Shown: positions 16,205-24,374 of the stretch, in pieces | Layout of the letters: each line of letters begins with the position of its first letter | How positions within the stretch are numbered: the first letter of the stretch is position 1 | DNA from: Halobacillus salinus | GTDB lineage: Bacteria; Bacillota; Bacilli; Bacillales; Halobacillaceae | Length of the DNA: 64,000 bases | Direction of reading: 5' to 3' | Assembly: GCF_004684905.1 (NCBI RefSeq) | Contig: NZ_SRJC01000006.1 | Coordinates: 62,001 to 126,000 of the forward strand | The notes under the pieces: generated by a model | What the model was told of the DNA's origin: nothing | Database searches by the model: none | What the model saw: only the letters and a program-made list of their open reading frames with translations | Program-made: the position numbers and the translations under genes

Positions 16205-17579
16205 TATTTTTCCCTCCATTCCAAAAGAACAACACACCTGCGAGAGGAAGCGATGGAAGGACAGGATGGTAGATGTCCTGCCACCCATTCGGGATCAGCA
16301 GAAAAGCGAGAATATAAGCCGCCACTCCGCCGAATGTCGACCGAATTGCATTCTGCTTCGGAACCCGTGTGAACAGCCCACCATACAAAGGGAAGAACAA
16401 CGACACGGTAATCATCCCCCATATATGCCCACTGAACGGAACGATCCCTTCAGGCGGCGTGAACGCAATGATCAGAGACGACGTAGCAAAAAGGAAGACC
16501 ATCCACCTCGTCCATGTCACGATCCGGTCGTTCGCCATACGATGCTTCCTTAATGGAATCGAAATATCATAGACGAAGCTGCTCGCCATCAAGAGTAGCT
16601 GAGAGTTCGCTGTCGAAATACAGGCGGCCACAATACTAATTAGGAGAATCCCCTTCCACGGAGTATCGAGCAGATACGTAATGACGTATGGATACACTTC
16701 ATCCGTTGTGAGGAAAGTGGCGCCGACATCCAAGGTTCTTGCCCCGAGCCCGATGATCAGAATACTGATGTAAATGATTACTATGAACAGCAAGCTAAAG
16801 AGCATCATGCGCTTCGCCGTCTTTTTCGACTCTGCCGATAAGATCCGAATCGCATACTGCGGATTCGCCGCGACCCCCAACCCAAGCGTGAAGAGGGCAC
16901 TGATGAACAACCAGATCGAAAGCCCACCGGTCGAGGTCGCGCGTGCCTCTGTGCTCACTTTTTCAAGCTGCAGACCACCTGCTGCCTGTACGATGAGAAC
17001 AGCCCCGAGCACAGTACCGATCAATATCAAGAAAAAGTGGAACGTGTCCGTTCGCGCCACCGAATGCAGACCGCCGAACGTCGTGTACAGCACGAATATG
17101 TAGATCAAACAGACGCTTACCGAGTAAGGAACCCCGAGCATCTGACTGATGACGATCCCGAACCCGCGGATCTGAATCACGACATAGAGCAGATAGCTGA
17201 CGACGAGCACGATTCCGATCCAAACCTGCAAGGCTTTCGAGTTGTACCTGACTCGGAAAAATTCAGGCACCGTCATCACGTCATACGAATAAAGCTTCGA
17301 CGAAATGACGAACAACCCGACCATCCCGAGCACCCAGGCGACCGCCGTCGTCCAAATGACCGACACCCCGCCATCATAAATGAGCCCAGGCAACCCGAGG
17401 ATCGAAGCCGCACTGAACCACGTCGCACAAAACGATGCCACACTCGAAAACAGCCCTAAACTCCGGCCAGCAAGGAAATACTCGGACAAATCATCCGTCT
17501 TGTCGAACCCATGCTTCCCGAGTACGAGAATTGCAATCGTATATAAGAGAAAAACACCTAAATAAAGCAACTCATCCAT
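16188..17579 (-). CDS. Sodium:solute symporter (SSS) family transporter
   Basis: 463 residues, about 12-13 hydrophobic segments. The family pattern is visible: YFLAGRSLGLFSSVASFCAT (about 33-52) followed by SAASILGLPGLIYDGG, and the helix-8 type sodium-site segment ISIVAACISTANSQLLLMAS near 315. First gene of a three-gene operon with an overlapping kinase and regulator. AGAGGGG precedes ATG 17579. Substrate is not identifiable; SSS plus NtrBC-like pairs often handle organic acids or amino acids in Bacillaceae (inference). Confidence 0.88.
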   Translation of the reverse strand: MDELLYLGVFLLYTIAILVLGKHGFDKTDDLSEYFLAGRSLGLFSSVASFCATWFSAASILGLPGLIYDGGVSVIWTTAVAWVLGMVGLFVISSKLYSYDVMTVPEFFRVRYNSKALQVWIGIVLVVSYLLYVVIQIRGFGIVISQMLGVPYSVSVCLIYIFVLYTTFGGLHSVARTDTFHFFLILIGTVLGAVLIVQAAGGLQLEKVSTEARATSTGGLSIWLFISALFTLGLGVAANPQYAIRILSAESKKTAKRMMLFSLLFIVIIYISILIIGLGARTLDVGATFLTTDEVYPYVITYLLDTPWKGILLISIVAACISTANSQLLLMASSFVYDISIPLRKHRMANDRIVTWTRWMVFLFATSSLIIAFTPPEGIVPFSGHIWGMITVSLFFPLYGGLFTRVPKQNAIRSTFGGVAAYILAFLLIPNGWQDIYHPVLPSLPLAGVLFFWNGGKNNASFH

Positions 17580-17668
17580 ATAAACCGTCCCCTCTACGAC
17601 GCCTCCACGAAAACGTTATCTAGCACTCATTATATACAATCACCAACGCTTGAACCAAATCGGTCCGT

Positions 17669-17688
17669 GGGGTCAGGGACTTTGTCCC
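17669..17688. repeat. Half-unit of the GGGGACAGG palindrome family
   Basis: Single hairpin GGGGTCAGGGACTTTGTCCC, equal to one arm of the full palindromes and closest to the left arm at 7652. A T-run follows on the plus strand. Confidence 0.7.
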
Positions 17689-17712
17689 GCTTTTTTTCCG
17701 TTTATAACCACT

Positions 17713-17742
17713 AAAAAAGACATACCTCTACCAAGGTACGTC
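17713..17742 (-). terminator. Terminator of the 132-residue protein gene
   Basis: Minus-strand stem GACGTACCT/AGGTATGTC followed by TTTTTT, 30 bp after the stop at 17772. Confidence 0.7.
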
Positions 17743-17771
17743 CTCATGTGCCTCCCACTACTGAAGGCTTC

Positions 17772-18170
17772 CTATAATGGTCTTTCCTTAAGGTGAAAGT
17801 TGCACTTGCCTTTCGCCTGTTCTCCTTCGATCTCCACTCGGTGCAGTCGTTTCACAGTTGTGAACGTGAAGACGTCTCCCCCGTCCGAATCCATTGCTTC
17901 TTCGAAGATGACTCGCTTCCCTTTGTCTCTCATGATCAACTTCATCACGCCAGCTTCTACCTTCATGTCATAGTGCAAGTCATACGACTGCTCTTTCTTC
18001 AACAGAAAGCTGAACTGCTCGAACCCGTTCAACTTCTTATACGTTGCCGAAACGCCGTTACTCGATTTCTTGTAATACCCTGTAACCGAGTTGAACTTGA
18101 GAATCTTCAACTTGTACAGAATGAAGAACACTACCCCCATTACAGCCAAAGCAATAAACGCCTCTCCCAT
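17772..18170 (-). CDS. Membrane-anchored protein of unknown function, 132 residues
   Basis: One N-terminal membrane helix (GEAFIALAVMGVVFFILYKL, residues 2-21) is followed by a soluble, probably cytoplasmic, domain of about 105 residues rich in beta-forming segments (DLHYDMKVEAGVMKLIM, VFTFTTVKRLHRVEIEG). No lipobox or catalytic motif is seen and I do not recognise the family. Upstream lie a full GGGGACAGG palindrome and a six-copy 21-bp-period array; its own terminator follows. Confidence 0.7.
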   Translation of the reverse strand: MGEAFIALAVMGVVFFILYKLKILKFNSVTGYYKKSSNGVSATYKKLNGFEQFSFLLKKEQSYDLHYDMKVEAGVMKLIMRDKGKRVIFEEAMDSDGGDVFTFTTVKRLHRVEIEGEQAKGKCNFHLKERPL

Positions 18171-18213
18171 ACGCTCAACCCCCTTCTAGTTCTATCCTAG
18201 CATAAAGCAAAAG

Positions 18214-18260
18214 GGGGACAGGCACCTTGTCCCAGTAAGTGGGACGAGGTGCCTGTCCCC
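18214..18260. repeat. Full palindromic repeat of the GGGGACAGG family
   Basis: Arms GGGGACAGGCACCTTGTCCC and GGGACGAGGTGCCTGTCCCC around AGTAAGT. It is separated from the 21-bp array that follows by only six bases. Confidence 0.85.
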
Positions 18261-18266
18261 GCTAAA

Positions 18267-18381
18267 TGAAAGAACATGCCTTCGTTTTGATAGAAGTTTT
18301 TACTTTTTTGAAAGAAGATTACCGTCATTTGAAAGAAGTTCGACTTCAAATGATAGAAGATCGCCTACATTTGAAACAACC
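18267..18381. repeat. Six-copy direct repeat with an exact 21-bp period
   Basis: The core TGAWAGAAG starts at 18267, 18288, 18309, 18330, 18351 and 18372, always 21 bp apart; the last copy reads TGAAACAAC. Between cores the sequence varies. 21 bp is about two helical turns, so all cores face the same side of the DNA. It lies between the nupC stop and the 132-residue protein gene. Confidence 0.75.
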
Positions 18382-18397
18382 TCCATCAAACACACAC

Positions 18398-19612
18398 TTA
18401 CACCAAGAACATCCCCGCAATACTAGCAGACAGTAGATTGGCAAGCGTCGCCGCAGCAACAGCCCGCAAGCCGAGATGAGCGATGTCTTTGCGTCGATCT
18501 GGTGCAAGCCCGCCAATTGCTCCGAGCTGTATACCGATACCGGATAAACTTCCGAATCCAGTCAGCGCGAAGGTCGTCACGATCTCCGCTTTTTTGCTGA
18601 GCTCGCCTTGCATGTCCCCTAAGCTAGAGAATGCGACGAATTCGTTCGAGACGAGCTTCTGTCCGATAAATCCAGCAGATCGGACCGCTTCTTCAAATGG
18701 TACACCTACAACAAATGCAAGCGGTGCAAACAAGTAACCAAGCAATTGCTCAAGCGACAGCTCTACCCCGAACAGACTTCCCGCAAAAGCGAAGACGCCG
18801 TTCAACAGTGCGAGCAGAGCGATGAAGGAAAGCAGAATAGCCGCAATGTTGACCGCTAGCTTCAGGCCGGTCGTTGCACCGTTCGCCGCTGCGTCAAACA
18901 CGTTCGCTGTATCATTATCTTCCGGATGCACGTCATCCTGAGCAGCAACTTCCTCCACTTCCGGCACAAAAAGCTTCGCCATGACGAGCGCTGCAGGTGC
19001 CGCCATGAAGGACGCAGCAATCAGATACTCTGCGTTGATTCCGAGCAACGTGTACCCGACTAGTGTCGATCCCGCGATAGACGTGAATCCCCCAGTCATA
19101 ACAGCAAACAACTCAGACGTCGTCATCTTTTGAATGAATGGACGGATCAACAGCGGCGCTTCCGTTTGACCGACGAAGATGTTTCCTGCCGCATTGACAC
19201 TTTCCGCCTTACTAGTCCCCAACACTTTCGATAAGAAGCCGCCGATCCACATGATGATCAGCTGCATAATACCGAGGTGATATAGTACAGCGATCAGCGA
19301 GCTGAAGAAGATGATTGTCGGAAGCACTTCAAATGCGAACATCATCCCCACGTTCTCATGATTCACTAGTGGACCGTATAGAAAATTGATCCCTTCCGCT
19401 GTATAACTCATCAATTGATTCACTAAATCCGACATGAAGGCAAGCACAGACTGCCCCCACTTCGTTGCAAAAACGATAAAAGCGAACGTCACCTGAATGG
19501 CTAGTCCGCCCAGAACGGTTCTATATTGAATGGATTTCCGGTTATTCGATAAGCCGAATGCAATCAGCAGCACCACGACCATACCGCCGATTCCCCAAAG
19601 GATATTCCCCAA
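18398..19612 (-). CDS. nupC: NupC-type concentrative nucleoside transporter
   Basis: 405 residues if started at TTG 19612, which has GAGGGG seven bases upstream and begins LGNILWGIGG like family members; the open frame extends to an ATG at 19687 that would add 25 charged residues. Family motifs: QTEAPLLIRPF near 140, MTGGFTSIAGSTLVGY near 165, and the C-terminal block EFVAFSSLGD plus TFALTGFGSLSGIGIQLGAI. It imports nucleosides with cations. A DDVHPEDND cytoplasmic loop near residue 220 is unusually acidic. No neighbouring nucleoside genes. Confidence 0.9.
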   Translation of the reverse strand: MGNILWGIGGMVVVLLIAFGLSNNRKSIQYRTVLGGLAIQVTFAFIVFATKWGQSVLAFMSDLVNQLMSYTAEGINFLYGPLVNHENVGMMFAFEVLPTIIFFSSLIAVLYHLGIMQLIIMWIGGFLSKVLGTSKAESVNAAGNIFVGQTEAPLLIRPFIQKMTTSELFAVMTGGFTSIAGSTLVGYTLLGINAEYLIAASFMAAPAALVMAKLFVPEVEEVAAQDDVHPEDNDTANVFDAAANGATTGLKLAVNIAAILLSFIALLALLNGVFAFAGSLFGVELSLEQLLGYLFAPLAFVVGVPFEEAVRSAGFIGQKLVSNEFVAFSSLGDMQGELSKKAEIVTTFALTGFGSLSGIGIQLGAIGGLAPDRRKDIAHLGLRAVAAATLANLLSASIAGMFLV

Positions 19613-19804
19613 GGTGTTTCCCCTCTTTCTCTTAGATGTCTCAAATTCATAAAGTAATAATCTATCACCGCACACTTTCGTTTTCAACTCTTTTTTTCAA
19701 TAGGCAACAGCCTTTTTTCAAAATGAAAACGGTGACAAAACCGCAGTGTCACAGCATTCAGCCGATCCACTGAAAAATAATGGATAAAATTTTCAAAAAA
19801 GTAG

Positions 19805-19833
19805 TTGCAATTCTCCGCTTCCCATCGTAAACT
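19805..19833 (+). promoter_or_regulatory. Promoter of the zinc-ribbon microprotein gene
   Basis: TTGCAA (19805-19810), 17-bp spacer, TAAACT (19828-19833). An ATAACAG box (19839-19845) covers the expected start of transcription and an inverted CTGTTAT (19862-19868) follows just before the ribosome site. Confidence 0.55.
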
Positions 19834-19889
19834 GTACCATAACAGATAACAAAAATACTTACTGTTATATTAAAGGAGGAACTTATCAA

Positions 19890-20009
19890 ATGAAAAAGTC
19901 TCAACGTAAAGCAACAGTTTCCTGCCCGCAATGTGGTAAAGAAGAAACGTCCCCAGTGTACACGTACATGATGGAATGCGATCGTTGCCTCTCTAAGAAA
20001 GACGAATAA
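19890..20009 (+). CDS. Zinc-ribbon microprotein, 39 residues
   Basis: ATG 19890 follows AAAGGAGG. The product contains CPQCGKE (residues 12-18) and CDRC (31-34), the two Cys-x-x-Cys knuckles of a treble-clef or zinc ribbon, in a lysine-rich chain. It is too short to be an enzyme and probably binds zinc and a nucleic acid or protein partner. It lies 71 bp upstream of aceB, with ATAACAG/CTGTTAT boxes both before and after it, suggesting shared control with the glyoxylate genes. I do not know a named family. Confidence 0.72.
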   Translation: MKKSQRKATVSCPQCGKEETSPVYTYMMECDRCLSKKDE

Positions 20010-20018
20010 TTTTTTTGC

Positions 20019-20042
20019 AACAACTGTTATATATCAGTTGTT
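20019..20042. promoter_or_regulatory. Palindrome between the microprotein gene and aceB
   Basis: AACAACTG/CAGTTGTT arms around TTATATAT. It contains one of the repeated CTGTTAT boxes and could be an operator for aceBA or a weak terminator; no T-run follows. Confidence 0.45.
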
Positions 20043-20080
20043 AAATCAACTCAATATTATATAACAAAGGTGGCAGATAC

Positions 20081-21673
20081 ATGGAAACAAAAACGAGCAA
20101 TTGGCTCGTGGCAGGAGACACCTCTCCTGCCTTTGCCGAGATTTTGACCCCCGAAGCCCTGGCTTTTCTAGAACAACTTCATCAACGCTTCAACTCCAAG
20201 AGAATCGAATTACTATCCCAACGCGAAAAGATCCAAGATGAGATCAACAATGGTTCCAAACCTTCCTTCCCAAAAGAAACAGCACAAATCAGACAGTCCG
20301 ATTGGCGGATTGCTCCTCTTCCACACGATTTGCAAGACCGGCGCGTGGAAATCACTGGACCCGTCGACCGGAAGATGGTGATCAACGGCTTGAACTCCGG
20401 CGCCAAAGTGTTCATGGCGGATTTTGAAGACGCGAACTCCCCAACATGGGCGAACACTATCCAAGGACAGATCAACCTGAGAGATGCGAACCGTGGCACC
20501 ATCAGCTTCCAGAACGATAAAGGCAAAACATACGAATTGAACGAAGAGACCGCAACATTGATGGTCCGCCCTCGCGGCTGGCATCTAGAAGAAAAACATA
20601 TGACATTAAACGGCGAGCCCGCTTCCGGGAGCCTGGTCGATTTCGGCCTTTATTTCTTCCATAATGCAAAGCAACTCTTAGAAAAAGGTTCCGGACCGTA
20701 TTTCTACCTTCCTAAACTGGAAAACCATCGGGAAGCGCGCCTTTGGAATGAGGTCTTCGTGTTTGCCCAAGAGACACTCGGCATTCCAAACGGCACCATC
20801 AAAGCGACTGTATTACTCGAGACAATTCTCGCGGCTTTCGAGATGGATGAGATCCTCTATGAACTGAAGGACCACTCGGCAGGCTTGAACTGCGGACGCT
20901 GGGACTATATCTTCAGCTACTTGAAGAAGTTCCGCGAAGACCCAAGCGTCATTCTACCGGACCGTTCGGACGTGACGATGACCGTGCCATTCATGAGAGC
21001 CTACTCCCTGCTGACGATTCAGACGTGTCACAAGCGAGGAGCACCGGCGATCGGAGGCATGGCGGCACAGATTCCAGTCAAAAATGATGAAGCACGTAAC
21101 AACGAAGCTTTCGAGAAAGTACAGAACGACAAGCTTCGTGAGGTGAAAGATGGCCACGACGGGACATGGGTCGCCCACCCTGCCATGGTACGTACCGCGA
21201 TGGAGGTTTTTGACAACCACATGCGCACACCGAATCAAATCAACCGTCTTCGTGACGACTTCCAGATCACAGAAAAAGAATTGCTGGAAGTACCAGAAGG
21301 ATCGATTACAGAACAAGGTGTCCGCACGAACATCAATGTAGGTATCCAGTACATGGCTTCCTGGCTCGCCGGAAGAGGCGCAGCCCCAATACACAATCTG
21401 ATGGAAGACGCGGCGACCGCAGAAATCTCCCGTGCCCAGCTATGGCAGTGGATCCGACATCCTAAAGGAATTCTGAACGACGGCCGAAAGCTCACCTTTG
21501 ATTTGTTCGACCAGTGGAAGCAAGAAGAAATGATCGCCATTCAGCAAGAGGTCGGTGCAGACGTGTTCAACAACGGACCGTACCAAGAGGCGGAAGCTCT
21601 TTTTGACAAGTTGATTCGAGATGATAATTTTGCAGAATTTTTAACCATCGAAGCGTATGGGCATTTATCTTAA
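20081..21673 (+). CDS. aceB: Malate synthase A
   Basis: Condenses glyoxylate with acetyl-CoA to malate, the second step of the glyoxylate shunt. 530 residues, the normal length of the A isoform. [15 protein letters not shown] near residue 160 carries the catalytic arginine region, and [17 protein letters not shown] near 265 is the malate synthase signature. [10 protein letters not shown] near 362 and the catalytic aspartate region in the C-terminal domain follow. GGTGG precedes ATG 20081. aceA starts 13 bp downstream, so the two shunt enzymes form an operon. Confidence 0.96.
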   Translation: METKTSNWLVAGDTSPAFAEILTPEALAFLEQLHQRFNSKRIELLSQREKIQDEINNGSKPSFPKETAQIRQSDWRIAPLPHDLQDRRVEITGPVDRKMVINGLNSGAKVFMADFEDANSPTWANTIQGQINLRDANRGTISFQNDKGKTYELNEETATLMVRPRGWHLEEKHMTLNGEPASGSLVDFGLYFFHNAKQLLEKGSGPYFYLPKLENHREARLWNEVFVFAQETLGIPNGTIKATVLLETILAAFEMDEILYELKDHSAGLNCGRWDYIFSYLKKFREDPSVILPDRSDVTMTVPFMRAYSLLTIQTCHKRGAPAIGGMAAQIPVKNDEARNNEAFEKVQNDKLREVKDGHDGTWVAHPAMVRTAMEVFDNHMRTPNQINRLRDDFQITEKELLEVPEGSITEQGVRTNINVGIQYMASWLAGRGAAPIHNLMEDAATAEISRAQLWQWIRHPKGILNDGRKLTFDLFDQWKQEEMIAIQQEVGADVFNNGPYQEAEALFDKLIRDDNFAEFLTIEAYGHLS

Positions 21674-21686
21674 GGGGGAAACGGAA

Positions 21687-22982
21687 ATGACAAACGAACG
21701 GATTAATAAACTAGAAGAATCATGGAAAAATGAAAACCGCTGGGGCACCGTCACACGCCCGTATGGAGCGGAAGAGGTCATCAAACTGCGCGGTTCGATG
21801 GATATCGAGTACACGTTGGCGCAAAAAGGATCGGAGAAACTGTGGCGCCTGCTTCATGAAGAAAATTACGTGCATGCGCTTGGTGCCCTGACTGGCAACC
21901 AGGCGATGCAGCAAGTGAAAGCCGGGTTGAAAGCTATTTACTTGAGCGGTTGGCAAGTGGCTGCGGATGCGAACCTATCCGGACATATGTATCCCGACCA
22001 AAGCCTGTACCCGGCAAACAGCGTGCCGCAAGTCGTTAAACGCATCAACCAAGCGCTTCAGCGCGCAGACCAGATCCATCACATGGAAGGCAAGCATGAC
22101 ATCGACTGGTTCGCACCGATCGTCGCCGATGCCGAAGCCGGCTTCGGTGGGCAGTTGAACGTGTTCGAGCTGATGAAAGGCATGATCGAAGCAGGTGCGT
22201 CCGCTGTTCACTTCGAGGACCAACTTTCCTCTGAGAAAAAATGTGGCCACCTCGGTGGAAAAGTATTGCTGCCGACACAGACAGCGGTTCGGAACTTAAT
22301 TTCTGCCCGCTTCGCCGCTGACGTGATGGGCGTGCCGACCATCATCATCGCGCGTACCGACGCCAACGCTGCGGACCTGATCACGAGCGACATCGACCCG
22401 GCAGACGCTTCCTTCCTGACCGGCGAACGGACAGCAGAAGGATTCTACAAGACTCGTGCTGGTCTCGATCAAGCCATCGCCCGCGGACTTTCCTACGCGC
22501 CTTACGCTGATCTCGTCTGGTGCGAAACTTCCGAGCCGAACTTGGAAGAAGCTCGCCAATTCGCGGAAGCAATTCACGAACAGTACCCTGGCAAACTCCT
22601 TGCCTACAACTGTTCCCCATCATTCAACTGGAAGAAGAAACTGGACGACAAAACGATCGCCCAATTCCAGCAGGAACTAAGCAAGATGGGCTACAAATTC
22701 CAATTCGTAACGCTTGCCGGCTTCCACGCGCTCAACCACAGCATGTTCGAGCTGTCCAGACAGTACAAAGACCGCGGCATGGAGGCATATTCCGAACTTC
22801 AGCAAGCAGAATTTGCGAGTGAACAGTATGGTTACTCCGCAACGCGCCACCAGCGTGAAGTGGGCACGGGGTATTTTGATGAGGTAGCTCAAGTGATTTC
22901 AGGTGGGACGTCGTCGACTACAGCCCTTAAGGGATCGACGGAAGCAGAACAGTTTACAGAGGATAAGATTCATACAACATAA
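21687..22982 (+). CDS. aceA: Isocitrate lyase
   Basis: Cleaves isocitrate to succinate and glyoxylate, allowing growth on acetate or fatty acids. 431 residues from ATG 21687, chosen because AAGGGGG lies just upstream and the following residues ([13 protein letters not shown]) match the family; an upstream frame at 21657 overlaps aceB. The active-site motif is [14 protein letters not shown] near residue 180. [13 protein letters not shown] and the C-terminal helix are also typical. B. subtilis 168 lacks the shunt, so its presence marks a different physiology. Confidence 0.96.
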   Translation: MTNERINKLEESWKNENRWGTVTRPYGAEEVIKLRGSMDIEYTLAQKGSEKLWRLLHEENYVHALGALTGNQAMQQVKAGLKAIYLSGWQVAADANLSGHMYPDQSLYPANSVPQVVKRINQALQRADQIHHMEGKHDIDWFAPIVADAEAGFGGQLNVFELMKGMIEAGASAVHFEDQLSSEKKCGHLGGKVLLPTQTAVRNLISARFAADVMGVPTIIIARTDANAADLITSDIDPADASFLTGERTAEGFYKTRAGLDQAIARGLSYAPYADLVWCETSEPNLEEARQFAEAIHEQYPGKLLAYNCSPSFNWKKKLDDKTIAQFQQELSKMGYKFQFVTLAGFHALNHSMFELSRQYKDRGMEAYSELQQAEFASEQYGYSATRHQREVGTGYFDEVAQVISGGTSSTTALKGSTEAEQFTEDKIHTT

Positions 22983-23022
22983 AAAAAAGTGCCTGCCCTC
23001 ATGAGGGCAGGCACTTTTTTTT
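22981..23022 (+). terminator. Terminator of aceBA
   Basis: Fourteen-base-pair stem AGTGCCTGCCCTCA/TGAGGGCAGGCACT bounded by A8 and T8, so it can work in both directions. Confidence 0.92.
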
Positions 23023-23029
23023 GCAAACT

Positions 23030-23049
23030 GGGACGAGGTCCCTGTCCCC
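23030..23049. repeat. Half-unit of the GGGGACAGG palindrome family
   Basis: GGGACGAGGTCCCTGTCCCC, equivalent to a right arm of the full elements. It is wedged between the aceBA terminator and the opuAC terminator. Confidence 0.7.
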
Positions 23050-23056
23050 AAAAGAA

Positions 23057-23084
23057 AAGCTCCCCTTACATGTAAGGGGAGCTT
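23057..23084 (-). terminator. Terminator of the opuAC-like gene
   Basis: Perfect stem AAAGCTCCCCTTACA/TGTAAGGGGAGCTTT with practically no loop beyond the palindrome centre, 12 bp after the stop at 23097. Confidence 0.75.
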
Positions 23085-23096
23085 TCTACAACTTTA

Positions 23097-24038
23097 TTAT
23101 TCTTTCGCTTTCAGATCCTCGATGGAGTCAATGTCCATGTATTCCGGTACAACTAGACCGATCTTCGCACCTTTCAAGTTCTCGCCAAGATCGTCGAATT
23201 CACCTTCATACTTATCATAGAAATCACCGTGCGTTGCCGGCATCCATGGTGCTAGAGATGCATCGCCATCACCTTGTGCAATTGCTTTGAATGCTACAGA
23301 TGGTGAAACAGTTGTTACTTCTGCATCATAACCCAGCGTTTCGAGTACGTTTTTAGCAACGTAACCGGAAGAACGCTCTGTATCCCATGGAGTCTGAACA
23401 AGTTCAATGGAAGTACCGTCAACGGAGTCTACGCCTTCGGTCCATTCTGCGACTTTATCTTCATTGTTGTTAACCCATTTCTGAGCCGCTTCTTCGAAAT
23501 CCATTTCCTGTGCATCAAGCATCACTTGTTCCATGTCAGCAGGCTCCCAGTGGAAGCGATCAAGCACTTCGTATGCTTCCGGCATATCTTCTTTCAGACC
23601 TTTACGTGTAATCGTTTTGATGATTTCCACGCCGCCATATACTTCTTTCGGATCTTCAAGATACTTCAAATCATACTTCGCGAACATATAGTGTGGAGAC
23701 CAGCCAGCTACGATAACTGGTTCTTCGTTATCAATCGCTTCTCCAAGTGCCGTAAGCATTGCAGCTGTTGATGCTGTTTCTTGGTTCCATCCTTTGAAAC
23801 TGTCGTATTCTTCAATGGCGTTCTCAGTTGCTTGAGTAATACCTGCACCAGGCTCAATTCCTGTAATCGTGTAATCAATCTCTTCTCCGACATTTGCCGT
23901 TTCTTCTGTTTGGTTGTCGTTGCTATTATCTGCTTCCGTTGTATCGTTCTCCGCATCGTCTTGGCCACAGCCGGCAACGATAAGGGATAGAGACAATCCT
24001 GCAATAGCTCCGAATTTCTTCAGTTTCGTATTCAACAT
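23097..24038 (-). CDS. Glycine betaine-binding lipoprotein, OpuAC type
   Basis: 313 residues. A lipoprotein signal ends at LIVAGC (Cys near 24), then an acidic, N/D/E/T-rich linker. The mature order is ITGIEPGAGITQ...GWSPHYMFAKYDLKYLED first and TPWDTERSSGYVAKNVLE...KIGLVVPEYMD last. This is the circularly permuted order known for B. subtilis OpuAC and opposite to the binding protein at 46834. No ATPase or permease gene adjoins it, so it must feed a transporter encoded elsewhere. Divergent from a GbsR-like regulator at 24375. Confidence 0.9.
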   Translation of the reverse strand: MLNTKLKKFGAIAGLSLSLIVAGCGQDDAENDTTEADNSNDNQTEETANVGEEIDYTITGIEPGAGITQATENAIEEYDSFKGWNQETASTAAMLTALGEAIDNEEPVIVAGWSPHYMFAKYDLKYLEDPKEVYGGVEIIKTITRKGLKEDMPEAYEVLDRFHWEPADMEQVMLDAQEMDFEEAAQKWVNNNEDKVAEWTEGVDSVDGTSIELVQTPWDTERSSGYVAKNVLETLGYDAEVTTVSPSVAFKAIAQGDGDASLAPWMPATHGDFYDKYEGEFDDLGENLKGAKIGLVVPEYMDIDSIEDLKAKE

Positions 24039-24374
24039 CTATTAGAACTCTCCTTCGATCATGTATTAGATAATTCTTTGGTACCATGCATGTTTATGTC
24101 CTTGCATTACACAAAATATAAATGCCAGCATTATTTTTTTCTATTGTCTTAAGTAGGACTTTTACAGTATATCGTTTCGACCTATTTCGTCACAACTTTC
24201 AAATACAGCCAAAATAATCTATATAGTTTATTCAGTTTATATTATACACATTAGACTACTAAACTATATACGATTCCTTTCATATCATCCATATCCCTGT
24301 AAATTGAGAGCCTTTACATTCTGAAAACGAAACGGTAGCCTAAAACTATACATAAAAAAGGATATTTATAGGAT
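24039..24374. promoter_or_regulatory. Divergent control region between opuAC-like and gbsR-like genes
   Basis: 336 bp, AT-rich, no gene. It holds an exact inverted repeat TATATAGTTTA (24230-24240) / TAAACTATATA (24260-24270) with 19 bp between, and a third related box AACTATACA (24344-24352) close to the regulator's start. These are good candidates for the binding sites of the GbsR-like protein encoded next to them. Confidence 0.55.

Noticed and set aside
16205-16288. Upstream extension of the histidine kinase
   Set aside because: It only re-reads the 3' end of the symporter gene; GGAGGG precedes ATG 16204.
18267-18381. Plasmid-type iterons of a replication origin
   Set aside because: The spacing fits, but no rep gene, DnaA boxes or AT-rich unwinding region adjoin, and the context is chromosomal.
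21657-21686. Upstream start of aceA inside aceB
   Set aside because: No ribosome site; AAGGGGG lies before ATG 21687 and the family N-terminus begins there.
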